Assembly: GCA_017622155.1 (NCBI GenBank)
Contig: JAGARS010000158.1
Location: 1 to 8,253 of the forward strand
Direction: 5' to 3'
Source of the DNA: Peptococcaceae bacterium
Lineage (GTDB): Bacteria; Bacillota; Peptococcia; Peptococcales; Peptococcaceae
DNA length: 8,253 nt
In this document: positions 1 through 5,325 of the stretch, piece after piece
Position numbering within the stretch: position 1 is the first letter of the stretch
Layout: each line of letters starts with the position of its first letter
The notes under the pieces: generated by a model
Databases searched by the model: none
The model's input: the letters and a program-made list of their open reading frames with translations, nothing else
What the model was told of the DNA's origin: nothing
Position numbers and translations under genes: made by a program

Positions 1-70
1 AGGCAAATAAGGTCGGTTAAATTTTGCAAAAAGATGTTGTCGAATAATTTGATGATTGGGGTGCCCCGGA

Positions 71-76
71 AAGGAG
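71..76 (+). promoter_or_regulatory. Ribosome binding site fixing the start of the replisome organizer gene
   Basis: AAGGAG lies 6 nt upstream of the ATG at 83. This favours that ATG over the in-frame TTG at 56, which has no comparable Shine-Dalgarno sequence and would add nine residues unlike the family N-terminus. Confidence 0.75.
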
Positions 77-82
77 CAGCAT

Positions 83-895
83 ATGGCAAATACAGAAGAC
101 AAACTCAGTTTTATTTTATACGGCAGTTATGAAGAACAGCTGGACATGCTTACTGATGAGCAGGCAGGCAAATGGATTAAGGGCATCTATGCATATGTGC
201 GTACCGGTGAAAAGCATAGCGATGACCCTATGGTGGCGATGCTGTTAAGTGTTGCCAGCCATCAACTGGATATTGATGCCCGTAAATATGCGGAAAAGAA
301 AGAACGGCTGAGAGAGGCCGCAAGCAAAGCAGGAAAAGCCAGTGCGGAAAAGCGGGCTATGAAAAAAGCAGAAGATGTACAACGAAATGCAACGGTCGTT
401 GACGATTGTCAACGATTTCAACCTGTAGATGTAGATGATGATGCTGATGTATATGTTGATGCTGATGTGGATGTAAGAGATAACATTTGTGGTGATGGTG
501 GTGAGGAGGAAGAACACGCATGGGCACGTGAAGTTATCCACATTTTTGAGGATCAGTACCGTACCATCCCTGAGGAGTATGCGAAATTCCATGCTTTAGC
601 GGATGAGCTGTTTGTGCGTTATGGGCATAAGCAGCCTACCGAATATGACCGCAAGCAGGTATTTGAGTATTGCCACAGTGTTGCGGAACTGGATGCAGAT
701 ACCACCATAGCGGTACTGGACGATAAAAAGGCAGAGCTGTTGCGTTATGTATTTGGCGTGGCAGCCAATGCCGACCGGGTAACATGGAGCTATATTGACG
801 GTATCTATGCCAATTTCAGATACAGGGGTATTCAGTGTGTAGACGACGCGTACAGGGATAACTGGGCGTATTACCATGGGCCGGTGTCGGCATAA
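83..895 (+). CDS. Phage-type replisome organizer (DUF6291-like N-terminus, DnaD-like C-terminus)
   Basis: Predicted 270-aa protein of the kind that starts phage or plasmid DNA replication by loading helicase at an origin; this role is inferred from family likeness. Residues 7-80 match the DUF6291 pattern: a hydrophobic strand (SFILYGSY), a DEQAGKWIKGIYAYV helix, and a QLDIDARKYAEKKERLREA helix followed by a basic, Ala/Lys-rich tail to about residue 97. Residues 115-131 are a low-complexity Asp/Val linker, common in such proteins, and 140-144 are acidic. The C-terminal part (146-250) is helical and ends in WSYIDGIYANFRYRGI, which resembles the last helix of DnaD-like domains. It was started at ATG 83 because of AAGGAG at 71-76. 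No integrase, terminase or structural phage genes are visible, so it may be a prophage remnant, a plasmid-derived gene or the edge of an element lying to the left. The family call is fairly secure; present-day function is unknown. Confidence 0.72.
   Translation: MANTEDKLSFILYGSYEEQLDMLTDEQAGKWIKGIYAYVRTGEKHSDDPMVAMLLSVASHQLDIDARKYAEKKERLREAASKAGKASAEKRAMKKAEDVQRNATVVDDCQRFQPVDVDDDADVYVDADVDVRDNICGDGGEEEEHAWAREVIHIFEDQYRTIPEEYAKFHALADELFVRYGHKQPTEYDRKQVFEYCHSVAELDADTTIAVLDDKKAELLRYVFGVAANADRVTWSYIDGIYANFRYRGIQCVDDAYRDNWAYYHGPVSA
380..414 (+). repeat. Clustered CAACG/CGTTG words with a perfect 7-bp inverted repeat
   Basis: CAACG occurs at 380, 390 and 410, and its complement CGTTG at 397-401. 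The forward copies are spaced 10 and 20 bases apart, close to helical turns. Bases 397-414 form a perfect palindrome, CGTTGAC-GATT-GTCAACG, with a 7-bp stem and 4-base loop. The cluster lies in the linker-coding part of the replisome organizer gene. The repeats are seen directly; an origin or binding-site role is inference. Confidence 0.45.
422..475 (+). repeat. GAT-rich imperfect tandem repeats coding the Asp/Val linker
   Basis: The tract is built of GATG(N)-type hexamer-like units. Two adjacent 18-base units (440-457 and 458-475) agree at 15 of 18 positions. It encodes the Asp/Val run at residues 115-131 and has purine plus T bias on the + strand. The low-complexity tract suggests expansion by slippage. 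Confidence 0.6.
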
Positions 896-1487
896 AAAAA
901 TAGCGTCCCCTACAATGATACCCGTTGGAAATAAATATCGGACGGTGATATATTTGACAACAAGAATTTGCTCCAAATCAGGAGCGAAATGGACAATCCC
1001 GCGGTATAAGCGAGAATGGCAGCGTATTTGCGCATTGATGCCTGCATATCTGGAGGATGGCACCAACGGTACAGCGATTACGTATCTGGATAACTCTAAA
1101 GAGTTAATAGCTTATCGCCTGCAGTGGGTGCTGGATGATTTGCTGGGGTATCTGCGCACAAATCGAGCTGTGCTTGTAAAGCAAAGCAGAGGGTACTTAG
1201 GCAAACAGGCACGCAGGGTGCCGTTATTGGCATCACCTGACTTTTGCCTTGTGCCGGTCAAAGGGCGTGAGCGAATCAGTCGCAGTGATACCGCTACCGG
1301 CTATGTGGTGCTGCGCTATGTTGAGGATGTAATTCCCTGCAGCAGCGGAAATCGTGTATATTTTAGTGGCGGCACTTATATTACTGTATATGATACCACG
1401 CGCACCTTATGGGCTAATTTAAATTTAGCAAAAGAGATGAAAGAGAAGCTGTTATGGGAATCGGCACAATTGCATCAGTCTGCCTGA
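876..1487 (+). CDS. Hypothetical protein with a ComK-like C-terminal half
   Basis: Protein of up to 203 aa that I do not recognise with certainty. From residue 66 onward it follows the layout of the competence transcription factor ComK. It has a strand with a short turn (ITYLDNSKELIAYRL), a basic stretch (SRGYLGKQARR, 104-114), a hydrophobic strand ending in Pro (VPLLASPDFCLVPV, 115-128), a V-LRYVEDV strand, and then YFSGGTYITVYDTTRTL followed by a helix. B. subtilis ComK has similar segments around IMVDPSNQIFLFP and VTFSNGKTMELPIS, from memory and without an alignment. If correct, it would bind DNA and activate competence or recombination genes. The start is unclear. ATG 876 overlaps the upstream gene by 20 nt without a good ribosome site. 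ATG 915 is also unsupported. TTG 954 follows the SD-like GGACGGTGAT. No membrane segment or signal peptide is seen. An unrelated phage or plasmid regulator remains possible. Confidence 0.6.
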   Translation: MGRCRHKKIASPTMIPVGNKYRTVIYLTTRICSKSGAKWTIPRYKREWQRICALMPAYLEDGTNGTAITYLDNSKELIAYRLQWVLDDLLGYLRTNRAVLVKQSRGYLGKQARRVPLLASPDFCLVPVKGRERISRSDTATGYVVLRYVEDVIPCSSGNRVYFSGGTYITVYDTTRTLWANLNLAKEMKEKLLWESAQLHQSA

Positions 1488-1542
1488 ATGTTGTTATATC
1501 GAACGGAAATGCAAATATATAAAATATTTATGCTAATAAGAT

Positions 1543-1571
1543 TTGTTTCTATGTTAATCTTGTAGTAAAAT
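1543..1571 (+). promoter_or_regulatory. Sigma-A-type promoter for the ABC importer operon
   Basis: TTGTTT (1543-1548) and TAAAAT (1566-1571) are separated by exactly 17 bases in an AT-rich intergenic region. Transcription would start near 1578 and give a leader of about 70 bases. The remainder of the 162-base gap after the ComK-like gene is AT-rich and shows no clear terminator. Confidence 0.6.
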
Positions 1572-1602
1572 AGGGTATAGCTTATTTGAGCAAAATTTTA
1601 AT

Positions 1603-1632
1603 TGAAACGAAGAATCTGAGTCTGATGTTTCA
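1603..1632 (+). promoter_or_regulatory. Small bulged hairpin in the importer mRNA leader
   Basis: TGAAAC (1603-1608) and GTTTCA (1627-1632) are perfect complements. Inside them ATC (1614-1616) pairs with GAT (1624-1626), leaving a one-sided 5-base bulge and a 7-base loop. It ends just before the ribosome binding site (about 1635-1643). It matches no riboswitch class that I recognise, and the stem is weak, so any regulatory role is speculative. Confidence 0.25.
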
Positions 1633-1649
1633 GGAAAGAGAGGAACCAA

Positions 1650-2639
1650 ATGATGAAGAAAATGCGTAAAGTAGTAGCTTTGCTGTTGTGCGTGGCTCTG
1701 GTTGGCGGTATGCTGGCAGGCTGCGGCGGCAAAGAAAAGGCTGAACTGAATGTCGTGGCTATGACAGGCCCTACCGGGATTGGTATGGTGAAGCTGATGT
1801 CTGACAGTGAAGCAGGGGAAACTGATGTAAACTACACATTTGAGCTGGTAGGTGCTGCCGATGAAATCACCGGTAAAATTGTAAACGGTGATGTAGATAT
1901 CGCTGCTGTGCCTTGCAATCTGGCAAGTGTACTGTACAACAAAACAGAGGGCGCTATCAGTGTGCTGGCTGTAAACACCAAAGGTGTGCTGTACATTCTG
2001 GAAAAAGGCGGTGAGTCTATCCAGAGCGTGGCTGACCTGGCCGGCAAAACAATTGTAAGTACCGGGAAAGGTACTACTCCGGAATACACTTTGAACTATC
2101 TCTTGACTTCCAACGGTCTGGATCCTGCAAATGATGTAACCATCGAATATAAATCCGAAGCAACTGAAGTAGTGGCTGCTCTGAAACAGGGTTTATGTGA
2201 TGTAGCAATGCTGCCTCAGCCTATGGTGACAGCTGCTATGGCACAGGTGGAAGGTTTGCGTGTGGCACTGGATGTAACTGAGGAATGGGCAAATATCCAG
2301 GGTGAAGGCGGTACAGATCTGATTACCGGGTGTGTAATTGTACGCAATGAAGTACTGGAAGCAAATAAAGATGCGGTAGATACTTTCCTGAAAGAGTATA
2401 AAGCGTCTATCGAATATGTAAATGCCAATGTCGTTGATGCTGCTCAGCTGGTAGCTGATTATGGCATTATCGCCAATGCCGCAATTGCTGAAAAAGCAAT
2501 CCCAGCCTGCAATATTGTATTTATGGGCGGCGAAGATATGAAAGCGAACATGGAAGGGTATCTGGGTGTATTGGCTCAGGCCAATCCAAAAGCGGTAGGC
2601 GGTGCGCTGCCGGATGCTGCGTTCTACTACGTTCCATAA
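1650..2639 (+). CDS. ABC transporter substrate-binding lipoprotein, NMT1/SsuA-like
   Basis: 329-aa extracytoplasmic binding protein, anchored to the outer face of the membrane by lipid on Cys25, that would deliver a ligand to the permease encoded next. Residues 3-7 are basic, 8-20 form the hydrophobic signal core, and LAGC (22-25) is a clear lipobox. The mature protein opens with strand LNVVAMTGPTGIGMVKLM (33-50). NGDVDIAAVPCNLASVLYNK (79-98) and GKGTTPEYTL (139-148) are typical of the periplasmic-binding type II fold of the nitrate/taurine/sulfonate/thiamine-precursor (NMT1, SsuA, THI5-like) group. Two adjacent ATGs (1650, 1653) follow GAGAGG at 1638-1643; either could serve. The ligand cannot be told from sequence. 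Related clostridial genes are usually annotated without a substrate. The permease gene follows after 6 nt; no ATPase gene is nearby. Confidence 0.87.
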   Translation: MMKKMRKVVALLLCVALVGGMLAGCGGKEKAELNVVAMTGPTGIGMVKLMSDSEAGETDVNYTFELVGAADEITGKIVNGDVDIAAVPCNLASVLYNKTEGAISVLAVNTKGVLYILEKGGESIQSVADLAGKTIVSTGKGTTPEYTLNYLLTSNGLDPANDVTIEYKSEATEVVAALKQGLCDVAMLPQPMVTAAMAQVEGLRVALDVTEEWANIQGEGGTDLITGCVIVRNEVLEANKDAVDTFLKEYKASIEYVNANVVDAAQLVADYGIIANAAIAEKAIPACNIVFMGGEDMKANMEGYLGVLAQANPKAVGGALPDAAFYYVP

Positions 2640-2645
2640 TCGTAT

Positions 2646-3380
2646 ATGAACTTGAAACAAAAATTAAAAAAGCCAGCCATTGTTTTGGTCTGGCTTTTTC
2701 TGTGGCAGATTGCCAGTGTCTGGCTGGGACATGAGCTTCTGCTGGTATCCCCGCTGCGTACAGCAGAAACGCTGCTGGGTTTGATGCAGCATGCCGATTA
2801 CTGGATGAGTATTGGTATGTCGCTGTATCGTATTATGCTGGGGTTTGCGCTGGCATTTGTATTTGGTACAATACTGGCGTTTCTGGCATGGAAATTTCAT
2901 GTTGTACACAATTTCTGGGCACCGATGATTAGTGTTATGAAGGCCACACCGGTGGCATCGTTCATCATTCTGGCACTTTTGTGGGTAGGCAGTGAACATA
3001 TTTCCACGTTGTGTTCTTTTGTAATGGGAATGCCGATTATTTATTCCAATATGTATCACGGGTTGTTCAGTATCGACAAAAAACTGCTGGAGGTTGGGCA
3101 GATTTTTCAGATGTCTCGCAAACGTCAGATTACGGATATTTATATTCCGTCTTTGAAACCTCATTTGCAGGCTGCCATTATGGTGGGCATCGGTTTCTGC
3201 TGGAAATCGGGTGTGGCTGCGGAGGTTATCGGTCTTGCCAATAATACCATTGGGGTGCATCTGTACAATGCGAAGGTGTATTTGGAAACACCGGAGCTTT
3301 TTGCATGGACAGTGACCATTATCATTCTCAGCGTATCGATAGAAAAGCTGCTTGTAAAACTTCTGCAGCGTATGTGGTAA
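2646..3380 (+). CDS. ABC transporter permease, TauC/SsuC (BPD_transp_1) type
   Basis: 244-aa integral membrane subunit forming the translocation path for the ligand of the preceding lipoprotein. Hydrophobic segments lie at about 11-28, 62-82, 92-114, 119-138, 175-196 and 219-239, giving six membrane spans, as usual for this family of about 250 aa. The cytoplasmic EAA coupling loop is at 147-170 (LLEVGQIFQMSRKRQITDIYIP), where Glu149, Gly151 and the I-x-I-P ending are the expected positions; it should dock on an ATPase. WSIG-like MSIGMSLYRIMLGFALA (54-70) is also characteristic. The start at 2646 lies 6 nt after the previous stop and lacks a visible ribosome site, so translational coupling is likely. 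A terminator-shaped hairpin overlaps codons 8-18. The partner ATPase gene is not in this window: downstream there is a terminator and an unrelated gene. Confidence 0.88.
   Translation: MNLKQKLKKPAIVLVWLFLWQIASVWLGHELLLVSPLRTAETLLGLMQHADYWMSIGMSLYRIMLGFALAFVFGTILAFLAWKFHVVHNFWAPMISVMKATPVASFIILALLWVGSEHISTLCSFVMGMPIIYSNMYHGLFSIDKKLLEVGQIFQMSRKRQITDIYIPSLKPHLQAAIMVGIGFCWKSGVAAEVIGLANNTIGVHLYNAKVYLETPELFAWTVTIIILSVSIEKLLVKLLQRMW
2667..2699 (+). terminator. Terminator-like hairpin inside the start of the permease gene
   Basis: AAAAAGCCAG (2667-2676) pairs perfectly with CTGGCTTTTT (2690-2699), giving 10 bp with a GC core and a T-run on the 3' side. The loop can extend the stem by CCA (2677-2679) with TGG (2686-2688), leaving one bulged T and a 6-base loop. 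This is the shape of an intrinsic terminator, yet it lies inside the permease reading frame. The codons it covers make the first membrane segment, so the frame is real. It may act as a partial terminator or an mRNA-stabilising 3' end for the binding-protein message. Confidence 0.5.
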
Positions 3381-3422
3381 TGGTTTTGGCAAAATGCCAT
3401 AAAATAATTGAAAAAGAAATAG

Positions 3423-3476
3423 GCAGAACGACTTATCTTTGCTATAATAAATAAGATAAGCTTGTTCTGCTTTTTT
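3423..3476 (+). terminator. Intrinsic terminator of the importer operon
   Basis: GCAGAAC (3423-3429) pairs with GTTCTGC (3464-3470). After a small internal loop, CTTATCTT (3432-3439) pairs with AAGATAAG (3453-3460). The apical loop is 13 bases and six Ts follow (3471-3476). It lies 43 bases after the permease stop. Between them, TGGCA (3387-3391) and TGCCA (3395-3399) form only a minor hairpin. Confidence 0.8.
3440..3448 (+). promoter_or_regulatory. Extended -10 promoter in the terminator loop, for the NdpA-like gene
   Basis: TGCTATAAT is a perfect extended -10 element (TGn plus TATAAT). No good -35 box sits 16-18 bases upstream, which extended -10 promoters can tolerate. Predicted start is near 3455, in the 3' arm of the terminator, so the new RNA would lack the 5' arm and escape termination. 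Confidence 0.5.
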
Positions 3477-3510
3477 GTATGCGGGCATGCGATAGAATAC
3501 GGTTAAGATG

Positions 3511-3515
3511 AGGGA
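3511..3515 (+). promoter_or_regulatory. Ribosome binding site deciding the NdpA-like start
   Basis: AGGGA (with GAGG at 3510-3513) lies 4-6 nt before ATG 3520. The upstream in-frame ATG at 3508 overlaps this site and has no ribosome site of its own, so 3520 is preferred. Confidence 0.55.
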
Positions 3516-3519
3516 TAGT

Positions 3520-4512
3520 ATGATTCAGGTAAAGCGTGCGATTTTACATATTTTAGATTTAAACTCAGGCGTACCGGTATTTTCTGATCTGGATTTAGAC
3601 CGGGAGCTGTTTGATTATATTCAAAAGCATCTGGAGAAATCATGGAAGGATGCCGCTGCGCATCCTAGCCGTTTGGGAGATGTGAATCCCATTCGTCAGA
3701 AGCTGGAGCGTTATCAGGCAGACAAGGATGTGTTTGCTTCCATTACGCAGGAAATGGCGGATAAACTGCACAAGGATTTGATGCTGTGCGGTGAAGAACG
3801 GGCTATGGATTTTGTGGCAGTAGAGTTTTTGGCGGGTGAAGTGCCGCATTTTGGGATATTGCTGTATACCAATCAGCTGGGCTATACGCATAAGATTTCG
3901 TATCAGGACAATCAGGCCAGCAACCAGATTATTCAGCATTTTGCCATTCTGCCCAACCCTACACAGAAGCTCACCATGTTTGCATTTATCAATATGGAGG
4001 ACTGGAGTGTACGCTTTGTAGATAAAAAGCGGGTTCTGGACGGTGAAGAAGTGTATCTGCTGCCGGATCGTCTTTTAAACTGCACCATGCCGGTATCATC
4101 GAAAGATACCATCAAAAAGGTGCATAAGATTGTTACCAAAGTAGCGGAGGAGTTTGGGCAGAATCCAACGCAGGCTGTTTGTCAGGCAAAGGCGGTGCTT
4201 TTAGAAGCAGGGCAGAAATCGGAGCGCATTGAGCCTGCCGAGGTAGGCCGCAAGGTATTTGAGCATCATAGCGGTATGCGGGATTCTTATATGGAGCAGA
4301 TTGAACATGCCAGCCTGCCAAAAGTGACAGCGGTAGATCGTGATTATGCGGTACGCACCAACAAATCTCACAAGATTAAAACCGATACCGGGATTGAGCT
4401 GACAGTACCGTCCGATTTTTTCAACAATACCGATTATATTGAGTTTGTGACCAATGAAAATGGCACCATATCAATTAATATTAAAAATGTAGGTGAAATT
4501 ATCAACCGATAA
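3520..4512 (+). CDS. Nucleoid-associated protein, NdpA/YejK (37-kDa NA37) family
   Basis: 330-aa soluble protein whose family was defined by E. coli YejK, found on the nucleoid; its molecular role is unsettled and in Bacillota hardly studied. The N-terminus IQVKRAILHILDLNSGVPVF (2-21) is the family signature. The central part includes AMDFVAVEFLAGEVPHFGILLYTN, a beta-strand pair. The C-terminus HKIKTDTGIELTVPSDFF (284-301) followed by YIEFVTNENGTISINIKNVGEI (306-327) is the conserved family ending. Length is close to the usual 330-335 aa. The start at 3520 is chosen over ATG 3508 because AGGGA at 3511-3515 then serves as ribosome site and the protein begins like its relatives. It probably has its own promoter at 3440-3448. 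It is 39 nt from stp, so co-transcription with the signalling genes is possible, but no functional link is known. Confidence 0.85.
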   Translation: MIQVKRAILHILDLNSGVPVFSDLDLDRELFDYIQKHLEKSWKDAAAHPSRLGDVNPIRQKLERYQADKDVFASITQEMADKLHKDLMLCGEERAMDFVAVEFLAGEVPHFGILLYTNQLGYTHKISYQDNQASNQIIQHFAILPNPTQKLTMFAFINMEDWSVRFVDKKRVLDGEEVYLLPDRLLNCTMPVSSKDTIKKVHKIVTKVAEEFGQNPTQAVCQAKAVLLEAGQKSERIEPAEVGRKVFEHHSGMRDSYMEQIEHASLPKVTAVDRDYAVRTNKSHKIKTDTGIELTVPSDFFNNTDYIEFVTNENGTISINIKNVGEIINR

Positions 4513-4533
4513 GGTTGTGATGCATAATCCTTT

Positions 4534-4543
4534 GGAGAGGGGG
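4534..4543 (+). promoter_or_regulatory. Ribosome binding site of stp
   Basis: The purine-rich GGAGAGGGGG lies 8 nt before ATG 4552, fixing that start. The PP2C motifs begin only five residues into the protein, so little N-terminal room remains for another start. Confidence 0.65.
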
Positions 4544-4551
4544 CGCAGGAT

Positions 4552-5298
4552 ATGAATGCTGCCGGTGGAAGCAATATTGGACAGCGCAAAGATAATGAAG
4601 ACCGTTACGAAATCGGCACTGTCACAACATCGAATGAAAAAGAAGTGCAGTTTCTGGTGATTGCCGATGGTATGGGCGGCCATGAGCATGGGCAGCTGGC
4701 CAGCAGAATTGCTGTGGAGCAGTTTGCCAAACTGGATATTGATACAGTGCAGGATGAGTTTCAACTTTCCAATATGCGCCAGTTATTTCAGAATGCCAAT
4801 GCCAAAATCAATGCATTGCAGGAACATTTGCATGACGGTATTATGGGCACTACGATGACTGCGGCTGTGATACAGGGTGATCAGCTCTATCTGGGGCATG
4901 TAGGTGACAGCAGATGTTATATTTACCGGGATGGTGAACTGATTCAGATTTCTGTCGATCACACGTATTATGCTGAGCTGGTTCGTCAGGGGCAGATCAT
5001 TTCTCCAAGTGATGAAAAGCAGAAAAATGTGCTGATGAAAGCATTAGGGCCGGAGATGCATGTAGAAGGGCAGTATTTGATGCAGGAACTGCGAGCCAAT
5101 GATGTATTGATTTTATGTACCGACGGGCTTTACAATGCTTTGCATGCAGATGATGTCTGTGCAGTTTGCGCTATGGTGCAAACCGGAGCCTGTTCGCCGG
5201 AAGAGGCAGTGGAGACTTTGCTGCATCGGGCACTGGCGCAAGGCGCAAGGGATAACCTTACTTTGATTGTATATTTACATGGGAAACTTGAATTATAA
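4552..5298 (+). CDS. stp: PP2C-type Ser/Thr protein phosphatase (Stp/PrpC)
   Basis: 248-aa cytoplasmic, Mn-dependent phosphatase expected to remove phosphate from the PASTA kinase encoded next and from its substrates. All PP2C/PPM motifs are present: GSNIGQRKDNEDRY (6-19), VIADGMGGHEHG (36-47) with Asp39 and Gly40 as metal ligands, GTTMTAAVI (99-107), GHVGDSRCYIYRDG (115-128), LILCTDGLYN (186-195) with Asp191, and GARDNLTLIV (231-240) with Asp234. Length is typical of bacterial Stp (about 240-250 aa). It has no membrane segment. It lies 27 nt before the kinase gene, the conserved phosphatase-kinase pairing of Bacillota. It looks fully active. Symbol follows common usage; prpC is the B. subtilis equivalent. 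Confidence 0.95.
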   Translation: MNAAGGSNIGQRKDNEDRYEIGTVTTSNEKEVQFLVIADGMGGHEHGQLASRIAVEQFAKLDIDTVQDEFQLSNMRQLFQNANAKINALQEHLHDGIMGTTMTAAVIQGDQLYLGHVGDSRCYIYRDGELIQISVDHTYYAELVRQGQIISPSDEKQKNVLMKALGPEMHVEGQYLMQELRANDVLILCTDGLYNALHADDVCAVCAMVQTGACSPEEAVETLLHRALAQGARDNLTLIVYLHGKLEL

Positions 5299-5313
5299 AG
5301 GTCTGAGAGGAAT

Positions 5314-5322
5314 GGAGGTGAT
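5314..5322 (+). promoter_or_regulatory. Near-perfect Shine-Dalgarno site of prkC
   Basis: GGAGGTGAT matches the 3' end of 16S rRNA over nine bases and lies just upstream of ATG 5326. It predicts strong translation and fixes the start. Confidence 0.8.
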
Positions 5323-5325
5323 ACC

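Noticed and set aside
24..52. Possible promoter before the first gene (TTGCAA then an AT-rich stretch)
   Set aside because: No good -10 box lies at 16-18 bases spacing; the best AT-rich hexamers are too close, and upstream sequence is missing.
596..1066. Reverse-strand reading frame opposite the replisome organizer and ComK-like genes
   Set aside because: It covers the ends of two forward genes, shows no recognisable domain and is best explained as a shadow frame.
1491..1530. Second possible promoter or terminator in the gap after the ComK-like gene (TTGTTA, then an AT-rich near-palindrome)
   Set aside because: The -10 candidates are at the wrong spacing, and the AT-rich pairing is imperfect with no GC core or T-run.
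1603..1640. TPP riboswitch before the importer operon, suggested by CTGAG and CTGAT words
   Set aside because: The words are too close together and the conserved multi-helix thi-box layout is absent; only a simple hairpin can be drawn.
2664..3488. Long reverse-strand reading frame (274 codons) opposite the permease gene
   Set aside because: It mirrors a clear permease gene, has an odd Cys/His/Gln-rich composition with no domain, spans the terminator and has no sign of its own ribosome site.
4092..4110. GGTATC/GATACC hairpin inside the NdpA-like gene
   Set aside because: Short 6-bp stem, no T-run, in the middle of a gene; expected by chance.
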